Shown piece by piece: positions 19,700-24,117 of a stretch of 24,117 nucleotides of DNA; position 1 is the stretch's first letter, and each line of letters opens with the position of its first letter. Source of the stretch: a virus. The position numbers and the translations under genes are program-made. The DNA lies in IMG/VR virus record IMGVR_UViG_3300010160_000221, positions 1-24,117 of that record. One strand, given 5' to 3'. The notes under the pieces were generated by a model. That model was not told where the DNA came from. It did not search any database and saw nothing but the letters and a program-made list of their open reading frames with translations.

Positions 19700-19894
19700 T
19701 CACCTGCTCTCTAATATTTCCCTGATACATTGCAAATGCAACCAGTCACAATTTTTTGCATCAAAGTACTTGCCATATACTTGTTTTATGTCATCATCGG
19801 TTAGTTCACGCTGTTGCTTAACCATTGCGCAAATTAATCTCCACTCTTTTTGTGTAGGCAAGATGTCAGGGTTCATAATAATTTCTTTATTCAT
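19700..19894 (-). CDS. Small protein, unknown function
   Basis: 64 residues. Contains Trp-Arg-Leu-Ile-Cys-Ala-Met-Val-Lys-Gln-Gln and Tyr-Gly-Lys-Tyr-Phe-Asp-Ala-Lys-Asn-Cys-Asp-Trp-Leu. A mixed helical fold is likely. GAGAA upstream of the ATG, which overlaps the previous stop by four bases. No known function. Confidence 0.7.
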   Translation of the reverse strand: MNKEIIMNPDILPTQKEWRLICAMVKQQRELTDDDIKQVYGKYFDAKNCDWLHLQCIREILESR

Positions 19895-20169
19895 TTCTCA
19901 TGCCTCCACGCTACAAAATGTTCACGCAAGTTTTGTTCCTGTAAATACTTTTGCATTAGTGTCACCTCTTCTCGTAGCAAAACTATTAAGTCTGTCTGTG
20001 GGTCACTCCAATGTTGTTTCAACGCTTCTATTTCAGCCTGTTGTTGCCGTAGCATAGCGGATGCTTGTTCTTTAAAATACTTATCGTTGTCATGTTGTTC
20101 ATGGGTGCAACTACCCCAAGACACAGAATTGCTTTCCACTAATTTATCAGCCAGTTCATTCGCAGTCAT
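19891..20169 (-). CDS. Small helical protein of a common phage type
   Basis: 92 residues starting Met-Thr-Ala-Asn-Glu-Leu-Ala-Asp-Lys-Leu and holding Ala-Ser-Ala-Met-Leu-Arg-Gln-Gln-Gln-Ala-Glu-Ile-Glu-Ala-Leu, the pattern of a coiled-coil hypothetical protein frequent in podoviruses. Related in style to the gene at 20277. GTGAG upstream. Confidence 0.77.
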   Translation of the reverse strand: MTANELADKLVESNSVSWGSCTHEQHDNDKYFKEQASAMLRQQQAEIEALKQHWSDPQTDLIVLLREEVTLMQKYLQEQNLREHFVAWRHEK

Positions 20170-20273
20170 TTCTCACTCACTTTCTTATCAAAATAATAAT
20201 CAATCCAAGGCAAAGTTATTACCCCTAAACAGTAAAAAATTAATGTCTCAACAAAATAATCTAAAGTTATCAT
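20166..20273 (-). CDS. Tiny membrane protein
   Basis: 35 residues with one hydrophobic helix (about 6-24, Phe-Val-Glu-Thr-Leu-Ile-Phe-Tyr-Cys-Leu-Gly-Val-Ile-Thr-Leu) and a basic tail ending Val-Ser-Glu-Lys. The stop overlaps the next start (ATGA) and GAGTGAG lies upstream. Confidence 0.62.
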   Translation of the reverse strand: MITLDYFVETLIFYCLGVITLPWIDYYFDKKVSEK

Positions 20274-20276
20274 TTC

Positions 20277-20498
20277 TCACTCGCTTTCTTCTGAAAGCCA
20301 TTTAACCATAGCTTTTCTTGATTTCATTTGATTTTTAAATAGTTTCAACTCTTCTATCTCAGCCTGTTGCTCTTCAACTAAGTTATGCAACGTTTGTATT
20401 TCTGCTGACGTATACAGTGCGTTTAAACTCAGTATCGAATCAGGTGGTGACTCTTTAAACAATATACCGCCATCTGATATATATGCACTTGGTTTCAT
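20277..20498 (-). CDS. Small coiled-coil protein, unknown function
   Basis: 73 residues. The N-terminal part has Tyr-Ile-Ser-Asp-Gly-Gly-Ile-Leu-Phe. The second half is a Gln/Glu-rich coiled coil with Glu-Glu-Gln-Gln-Ala-Glu-Ile-Glu-Glu-Leu-Lys, similar to the motif in the gene at 19891, so the two may be distant paralogues. The ATG overlaps the previous stop and GAGGGAG lies upstream. Confidence 0.72.
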   Translation of the reverse strand: MKPSAYISDGGILFKESPPDSILSLNALYTSAEIQTLHNLVEEQQAEIEELKLFKNQMKSRKAMVKWLSEESE

Positions 20499-20671
20499 TT
20501 CTCCCTCGCTTTCAGCATAATGTCCGCCAGTCTGTAAGATGTTTTAAATGTCTCTAACGCATCAAACTGGTCATCCTTTATTAGTTCAATTTGTGACTGT
20601 GCAAAACGAATAGCAAAGTAATCCCTTAAATCCATAAATCTGCCGTCAGAGTCTTGTGGGTATGCTTTCAT
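20495..20671 (-). CDS. Duplicated small protein, copy B
   Basis: 58 residues. The first 18 (Met-Lys-Ala-Tyr-Pro-Gln-Asp-Ser-Asp-Gly-Arg-Phe-Met-Asp-Leu-Arg-Asp-Tyr) are identical to copy A immediately upstream, and the ends are similar (Ala-Asp-x-Met-x-Lys-Ala-Arg-Glu). It overlaps copy A by four bases and the next gene by four. The middle has diverged and is ten residues shorter. Unknown function. Confidence 0.75.
   Translation of the reverse strand: MKAYPQDSDGRFMDLRDYFAIRFAQSQIELIKDDQFDALETFKTSYRLADIMLKAREK
20618..20671 (-). repeat. 54-bp direct repeat, unit B
   Basis: 53 of 54 bases identical to 20821-20874, covering the first 18 codons of each paralogue. It marks a recent tandem duplication or gene conversion. 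Confidence 0.95.
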
Positions 20672-20874
20672 TGCTCCCTCGCTTTCATCATGGCATCTGC
20701 ATATTTATAAGATACTTTTGCCACTCTTGATGCGCAATCACTTCCGTTCACTTCTTCTTTTGTAACTACTTGTAAAAACTCAGGATTGGATAACATCCCT
20801 TGCATTGCATTTGTTGCTATGTAATCCCTTAAATCCATAAATCTGCCGTCAGAATCTTGTGGGTATGCTTTCAT
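20668..20874 (-). CDS. Duplicated small protein, copy A
   Basis: 68 residues, the likely parent of copy B by its position upstream. After the shared start it has Ile-Ala-Thr-Asn-Ala-Met-Gln-Gly-Met-Leu, an insert relative to copy B, and ends Tyr-Lys-Tyr-Ala-Asp-Ala-Met-Met-Lys-Ala-Arg-Glu. The start overlaps the previous stop by four bases, with GGAG nearby. This short helical protein type is frequent in phages of this group; function unknown. Confidence 0.78.
   Translation of the reverse strand: MKAYPQDSDGRFMDLRDYIATNAMQGMLSNPEFLQVVTKEEVNGSDCASRVAKVSYKYADAMMKAREQ
20821..20874 (-). repeat. 54-bp direct repeat, unit A
   Basis: Partner of 20618-20671, one mismatch in 54 bases. Confidence 0.95.
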
Positions 20875-21071
20875 CTATCGCTCCTCATTGTTCGTTTAGC
20901 CTCTTCACAAAATTTGGCAAATTCTTTTGGTATGTCAGGATGCCAGCCGCCCATCAATAATTCACAGTTCAGCTTATAAACTTCCTCTTTGCGACTAAGT
21001 TCTGTCAAATAAATAAGAAACCCGCAGAACACAATCCACATTGCTATACACCAAAGCATTTGTTTTCTCAT
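20871..21071 (-). CDS. Small membrane-anchored protein
   Basis: 66 residues. One N-terminal hydrophobic helix (about 5-22, Leu-Trp-Cys-Ile-Ala-Met-Trp-Ile-Val-Phe-Cys-Gly-Phe-Leu), then a soluble part with Cys-Glu-Leu-Leu-Met-Gly-Gly-Trp-His-Pro-Asp-Ile-Pro, a pattern I know from small phage membrane proteins. The soluble part should face the periplasm or cytoplasm; orientation is not decided. Two cysteines in it could form a disulfide if periplasmic. A spanin-like lysis role cannot be excluded. Confidence 0.75.
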   Translation of the reverse strand: MRKQMLWCIAMWIVFCGFLIYLTELSRKEEVYKLNCELLMGGWHPDIPKEFAKFCEEAKRTMRSDR

Positions 21072-21077
21072 AGTTTT

Positions 21078-21449
21078 TCAGTCATTGATTTCTTTTAATC
21101 CCTCTTGACGTCGACCTGCATCAAACCCTGCAAGGTATGCACGTCGCTCGATAGAATATTGGTTTGGTTGATGGCTATGCTCCCAAGCATTAAAAGATTG
21201 AATACTGGCTCCCAATACAATAGGGTGGGTCTTACGCAAGTCCTCAGCGTCTCTGGCCTCCTGCTCCCTTGCAATACGCTCAAACTCCTCATCTTCTGGT
21301 GTCTTCATAATCATTCTCCAAAGTGAATAAAACATAAAAAAAAGTGCCATACCAAACAATACATGGTTATGAAGTACCCATCCATCAGCCAAGCAAACTA
21401 CCCAAGACAGACCGTGGACGATGCCCCAATGAAAATTATTAAAACGCAT
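21078..21449 (-). CDS. Membrane protein with two helices and soluble tail
   Basis: 123 residues from the ATG at 21449. A longer frame exists upstream but would overlap the lipoprotein gene by 59 bases, whereas this start overlaps by 11. Two hydrophobic stretches lie near the N terminus (about 8-23 and 25-47), then a charged helix Glu-Asp-Glu-Glu-Phe-Glu-Arg-Ile-Ala-Arg-Glu, and a tail with Arg-Arg-Ala-Tyr-Leu-Ala-Gly-Phe-Asp-Ala-Gly-Arg. The tail resembles common small phage proteins, so this may be a fusion of a membrane part and a soluble part. Shine-Dalgarno weak. Confidence 0.68.
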   Translation of the reverse strand: MRFNNFHWGIVHGLSWVVCLADGWVLHNHVLFGMALFFMFYSLWRMIMKTPEDEEFERIAREQEARDAEDLRKTHPIVLGASIQSFNAWEHSHQPNQYSIERRAYLAGFDAGRRQEGLKEIND

Positions 21450-21702
21450 ATCTATTGGCGCAGATAACGTCAATGACGGTCTCAGCGGTATAACCATTGA
21501 CTAACCTCTTGCCGTACACCAAACGTGGTCGTAAACCCACCTCTTGGCAATCTTTGATGGCATCAATCTGCTCACCGCGAGTCAGTGGTTGGATATTCCT
21601 ATCCATCACTAAGTTCTGCGTTGTGTAGATTGGGACTTCAACTACTCTTGGGCTTGAACACCCAACCAATAAACCTACGACTAAAATTAAAATTGTTTTC
21701 AT
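21439..21702 (-). CDS. Small lipoprotein
   Basis: 87 residues with a signal peptide and lipobox: Leu-Ile-Leu-Val-Val-Gly-Leu-Leu-Val-Gly-Cys15, followed by Ser-Ser-Pro. After lipidation at Cys15 the mature protein has about 73 residues in the periplasm, with cysteines in Lys-Asp-Cys-Gln and Val-Ile-Cys-Ala. This argues for a Gram-negative host. Its start overlaps the previous stop by four bases. Location next to membrane proteins would fit a lysis or exclusion role, but it lacks the proline-rich sequence of Rz1 spanins. Confidence 0.8.
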   Translation of the reverse strand: MKTILILVVGLLVGCSSPRVVEVPIYTTQNLVMDRNIQPLTRGEQIDAIKDCQEVGLRPRLVYGKRLVNGYTAETVIDVICANRYAF

Positions 21703-22031
21703 AGCGTTGCCTTTCCTTCTGCTCTATTATTTGCCTGCTCAGTACGCCAGATTTCTACACGGGCTTGAGCGCCTAGTAAATCCCAATGCAACTTTTCTTC
21801 TACTTCAATGGCCTCACGCAACCCTTCGAGTAGTTGCACATACTCAGGATGCGCGTATGCTTCGCGCTCTTGCGCCCCTATGGCGTTCTCCATACTTCGC
21901 TTCATTAGTATTGCCTTGAGCGATTTACGGTACTCCTCGATATAACGCCGCTCCGCTTTTGCTTTAGCAAACTTCTTTCCGTTGAGTAAAATGTAATCCA
22001 CCGCATCATGCGGATTTCTATCTTCACTCAT
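21699..22031 (-). CDS. Conserved phage helical protein, unknown function
   Basis: 110 residues, almost fully helical: Tyr-Ile-Glu-Glu-Tyr-Arg-Lys-Ser-Leu-Lys-Ala-Ile-Leu-Met-Lys, then Gly-Ala-Gln-Glu-Arg-Glu-Ala-Tyr-Ala-His-Pro-Glu-Tyr, and Leu-Leu-Gly-Ala-Gln-Ala-Arg-Val-Glu-Ile-Trp-Arg. I recognise this combination from hypothetical proteins widespread in tailed phages near recombination genes. It may be a DNA- or protein-binding accessory. The start overlaps a tiny membrane gene by eight bases. Confidence 0.84.
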   Translation of the reverse strand: MSEDRNPHDAVDYILLNGKKFAKAKAERRYIEEYRKSLKAILMKRSMENAIGAQEREAYAHPEYVQLLEGLREAIEVEEKLHWDLLGAQARVEIWRTEQANNRAEGKATL

Positions 22032-22158
22032 AGTAAGCCTTTCTTTTTGCGCGATTACGTTTAATTATCATTGCAATAAAACCTACCATACAAATCCAAA
22101 ACATAAAACCAGACATTGCCATGAATGCCCAAAAAAATTCACCAAATGTATTAAACAT
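22024..22158 (-). CDS. Tiny membrane protein with basic tail
   Basis: 44 residues. Hydrophobic, Phe/Met-rich helix (about 8-32), then a very basic tail Lys-Arg-Asn-Arg-Ala-Lys-Arg-Lys, which by the positive-inside rule should stay in the cytoplasm. AAGGAG lies at normal spacing. Overlaps the next start by eight bases. Confidence 0.72.
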   Translation of the reverse strand: MFNTFGEFFWAFMAMSGFMFWICMVGFIAMIIKRNRAKRKAYYE

Positions 22159-22191
22159 TTATTTCTCCTTATAAAATATTAAAAAAATCAA

Positions 22192-22356
22192 TTACTCACT
22201 CCTCTTCTTGATGAAGTCTTCTCGCACCTCCATCATTGCCTGCGCCTGCTCATAAGCCTCATACGCAACATCTATCTTTGACATTCCCTTGACTGGCTTT
22301 AGCCTATCCAAAGCAAACATAGCAAAGATGTCAATTAGTTCTGGTTCTGTTTTCAT
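22192..22356 (-). CDS. Small helical protein, unknown function
   Basis: 54 residues: Leu-Ile-Asp-Ile-Phe-Ala-Met-Phe-Ala-Leu-Asp, then Ala-Tyr-Glu-Ala-Tyr-Glu-Gln-Ala-Gln-Ala-Met-Met. Resembles short phage proteins of unknown function. The ATG overlaps the previous stop (ATGA); no strong ribosome-binding site, so coupled translation. Confidence 0.72.
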   Translation of the reverse strand: MKTEPELIDIFAMFALDRLKPVKGMSKIDVAYEAYEQAQAMMEVREDFIKKRSE

Positions 22357-22475
22357 TTACGACTCTTTTCTTTTTCAACAACGTAATGCGTAACGCGGTC
22401 ATGTAATAAGTCAATCAAAGGAGGCTCCCCTGAAAACAAAAAATACACAACCACCAACGAAATAATCCAATTCAT
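22353..22475 (-). CDS. Tiny membrane-anchored protein
   Basis: 40 residues. N-terminal hydrophobic helix (about 3-15, Trp-Ile-Ile-Ser-Leu-Val-Val-Val-Tyr-Phe-Leu-Phe), then a soluble tail with Glu-Pro-Pro-Leu and a basic end. Overlaps of four bases with rusA and the following gene support it. Confidence 0.65.
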   Translation of the reverse strand: MNWIISLVVVYFLFSGEPPLIDLLHDRVTHYVVEKEKSRK

Positions 22476-22819
22476 AAAATACCCTCTATGGTTATCTTTA
22501 CCATACCCCCTACCTCGTCTGCCCAATACACCCGCAAGTCTTCAATCAAGGCATCGTCCTGCATCACCCCCGCGTAGGTCATAGAGTCAAGCAAAGCCTT
22601 TAAAAGATTATCCAAGTCGCGTCGTCGACGGTCTGGCCTAAAACATTGAATCTCTACCTTTACCGCGTAGTCAATGTGCTTGGCGGCGTGTTGAATCAAG
22701 ACTTGGTCAGCAACAGCCTTGCGATAACTGCGCCCCCTTGCACTGACAATTGTTCGACCATTAAAGTTACGCCAATAAGTGTTGACCGTGGGAGGCCACG
22801 GCAGTGTTAGTTCAATCAT
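22472..22819 (-). CDS. rusA: RusA-family Holliday junction resolvase
   Basis: 115 residues, usual family length about 120. N-terminal Pro-Trp-Pro-Pro-Thr-Val-Asn-Thr-Tyr-Trp-Arg is the family opening. The catalytic region Pro-Asp-Arg-Arg-Arg-Arg-Asp68-Leu-Asp70-Asn-Leu-Leu-Lys is followed by Val-Met-Gln-Asp-Asp89, giving the three aspartates that bind metal, and Lys74. The enzyme resolves four-way junctions made during phage replication and recombination. AAAGGA precedes the ATG. The neighbouring helicases and methyltransferase fit this role. Confidence 0.95.
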   Translation of the reverse strand: MIELTLPWPPTVNTYWRNFNGRTIVSARGRSYRKAVADQVLIQHAAKHIDYAVKVEIQCFRPDRRRRDLDNLLKALLDSMTYAGVMQDDALIEDLRVYWADEVGGMVKITIEGIL

Positions 22820-22846
22820 TTTTATTCCTTTGTGTTGATTGGTTGT

Positions 22847-23506
22847 TCATCTATTTCTTACTCCCGTGTAATCGGTTGCTTTGACTTTTTTAACGCTAAA
22901 AGCAAATCGCCAAACGCTGTCACAATCCATAGAATTAATTAATTCCACTTGTCTCCAATGACATAATCCCCAAACAACAAACTTTTCAACAATCGTATCT
23001 ACGTCTGGGTTTGGCTCACCAAAGTAGCTAATCAAATGAGTTTGCGTAATACCGTTCAATATGTTTACATATGGTTTTGGCATAGTCGCAAACATAATTC
23101 CGTCATCTATTAATAAATAAACATCTGGGAAAAACCTATTTGGAAATCCATAGGGGTCAATATCAATAACAGTAAATTTTCTTTTTTCATATATCAATTT
23201 ATGAAACAACAAAAAACTATCCCCAGTTTGCAAATATTTACGGTCGCAAGCAGTAACATTTCCATATTGTTCATAAACTTTAGTTAAGTTACCTCTGCCA
23301 GCAAACAGTTCAAGAATGTCGTGTCCACGTTGAACATTTAAATTGTTCATAACAAATTCTATTTGTTTAGTTTTCTGATTAGGATGGTGAACCTCTATAG
23401 AATTTTCTGATTGCTTTTCCCGAACAACATCATGGCGTATTGCCCTATATGTTTTTTTTTGAACTTCAGGAAAATCAAACAAGAACCCTTGTTTCATGTC
23501 GTTCAT
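22847..23506 (-). CDS. SAM-dependent methyltransferase with Trm1-like DPYG motif
   Basis: 219 residues from the ATG at 23506, which overlaps the previous stop by four bases with GGGGA six bases upstream; an in-frame ATG at 23512 is the alternative. Counting from the 23512 start, SAM-binding motif I is Glu-Leu-Phe-Ala-Gly-Arg-Gly-Asn-Leu-Thr (68-77), with acidic Asp90 after the second strand. Asp119-Pro-Tyr-Gly122 takes the place of the usual (N/D)PPY. DP(F/Y)G is typical of Trm1-type tRNA N2-guanine methyltransferases. The substrate could thus be RNA; DNA modification against restriction is the alternative. Confidence 0.82.
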   Translation of the reverse strand: MNDMKQGFLFDFPEVQKKTYRAIRHDVVREKQSENSIEVHHPNQKTKQIEFVMNNLNVQRGHDILELFAGRGNLTKVYEQYGNVTACDRKYLQTGDSFLLFHKLIYEKRKFTVIDIDPYGFPNRFFPDVYLLIDDGIMFATMPKPYVNILNGITQTHLISYFGEPNPDVDTIVEKFVVWGLCHWRQVELINSMDCDSVWRFAFSVKKVKATDYTGVRNR

Positions 23507-23766
23507 TTCCATTCCCCATCACTGCCACGATTACCCTTAGACCATTGGTCTTTTATGTCCTCTATTAATCGTGAATCAGGGTGCAATGCATTCCACCCTT
23601 TAAAATACTTGCCATCTTTACCCATTCCACCAAAAAGCCAAACGTGCGCTTCTTGACGGTCTTTTACTCGCATCTTAATAATTCCTCGAACAAGACAACG
23701 ATGCCTGTACTCATCGTCGCCCTCGCCCTCGTTCCAAACTCGCTTTCCCGAAATAAGGCCAGTCAA
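23503..23766 (-). CDS. Small conserved phage protein, unknown function
   Basis: 87 residues, charged, with Tyr-Arg-His-Arg-Cys-Leu-Val-Arg-Gly-Ile-Ile-Lys-Met-Arg, then His-Val-Trp-Leu-Phe-Gly-Gly and Lys-Gly-Trp-Asn-Ala-Leu-His-Pro-Asp-Ser-Arg. It lies between the helicase and the methyltransferase with four-base overlaps on both sides, so it belongs to the replication operon. No family assigned. Confidence 0.75.
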   Translation of the reverse strand: MTGLISGKRVWNEGEGDDEYRHRCLVRGIIKMRVKDRQEAHVWLFGGMGKDGKYFKGWNALHPDSRLIEDIKDQWSKGNRGSDGEWK

Positions 23767-24117
23767 AATGCACCCCCATTGTCAAAAGACATTGGCACAG
23801 AATCATTGTTCTCAACAAATTGCTGACTTTCTTTGAGATACCAAAGGGAATACCAATCCTCAGACTCACCGTTACGTTGCTTCTCGCACATCAGGTAAGC
23901 ATCTGGAATCATTGGGTCAACAGAACCATTCTGAGCATCGTGTTCTTTTTTCTTGTTACGCCATACCATCAAGACGTTATCTACTTGGTCACTGATTGAG
24001 CCTGAGCCTTTGATGTCATTTTTATTTGGCTTAATCTCTTCACTTGCCAACTTACGAATATGGTGGATTAAATGCACATGGACATTGTGGTCACGCGCCA
24101 ATGATGTCAACTCATCA
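23763..24117 (-). CDS. DnaB-like replicative helicase, C-terminal fragment
   Basis: The frame is open to the right edge, so the N-terminal part is outside. The visible 117 residues cover the end of the RecA-like ATPase: His-Val-His-Leu-Ile-His-His-Ile-Arg-Lys, then Ile-Lys-Gly-Ser-Gly-Ser-Ile-Ser-Asp-Gln-Val-Asp-Asn-Val, and Lys-Gln-Arg-Asn-Gly-Glu. These are motif H3, the DNA-binding loop and the arginine-finger region of DnaB/T7 gp4-type helicases (compare Lys-Gly-Ser-Gly and Lys-Gln-Arg-Asn-Gly). It unwinds DNA as a hexameric ring at the fork. With the Toprim protein at 14-15 kb it would complete a primase-helicase pair. Confidence 0.9.
   Translation of the reverse strand, partial: DELTSLARDHNVHVHLIHHIRKLASEEIKPNKNDIKGSGSISDQVDNVLMVWRNKKKEHDAQNGSVDPMIPDAYLMCEKQRNGESEDWYSLWYLKESQQFVENNDSVPMSFDNGGAF

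Noticed and set aside
1-24117. CRISPR arrays, insertion sequences, integrase or attachment sites
   Set aside because: No regularly spaced repeats, transposase or integrase motifs were seen, so there is no sign of lysogeny or mobile elements in this window.

Overview
The window is part of a tailed double-stranded DNA phage genome, moderately AT-rich with strong Shine-Dalgarno sequences. The host is probably a Gram-negative bacterium, judging from a lipobox protein, RusA and sigma70-type promoters; this is inference. The structural order TerS - TerL - portal - (small protein) - GroES-like - scaffold - (small protein) - coat indicates a podovirus-like head with a P22-type portal. Tail genes would lie beyond the left edge.

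Layout. (1) 1-7445, minus strand: late packaging and head operon, from terminase small subunit at the right to the first codons of the major capsid protein at the left edge. (2) 7446-7687: divergent control region with a sigma70-like promoter for each direction and one copy of a 20-bp element whose inverted second copy lies in the 3' end of terS. (3) 7688-14246, plus strand: about 27 tightly packed small genes, mostly of unknown function, ending with a sigma70 region-4-like protein. Three gene junctions in this operon carry type I hammerhead ribozymes (8135-8187, 9196-9247, 10301-10351). A fourth junction carries a 16-bp RNA hairpin. All four are followed by the same ribosome-binding motif TGCTAGGAG. 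(4) 14197-17799, minus strand: Toprim primase-like protein, SF2 helicase with zinc finger, ParB-like protein and a possible PD-(D/E)XK nuclease. (5) 17800-18254: a gene-free stretch holding a complete small transcription unit on the minus strand: consensus promoter, about 94 nt of RNA, strong intrinsic terminator. The RNA carries CUCCUAGCAG, the exact complement of the repeated ribosome-binding motif. (6) 18255-24117, minus strand: HNH-like protein, a second sigma region-4-like protein, many tiny overlapping genes, lipoprotein, RusA resolvase, methyltransferase, and the C-terminal part of a DnaB-like replicative helicase running off the right edge.

How it may work together. Replication and recombination functions (DnaB-like helicase, Toprim protein, SF2 helicase, RusA, HNH) read leftward and packaging/head genes read leftward farther downstream, while the small-gene operon reads rightward. 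The most unusual part is post-transcriptional. Ribozymes would cut the rightward polycistronic mRNA 25-28 nt upstream of particular start codons, in two cases with the upstream gene's stop codon inside the catalytic core. A small RNA transcribed elsewhere could mask the ribosome-binding sites of exactly those cut messages and of the ParB-like gene. The ribozyme calls rest on complete consensus cores with covarying stems; the small-RNA regulon is inference from promoter, terminator and complementarity.
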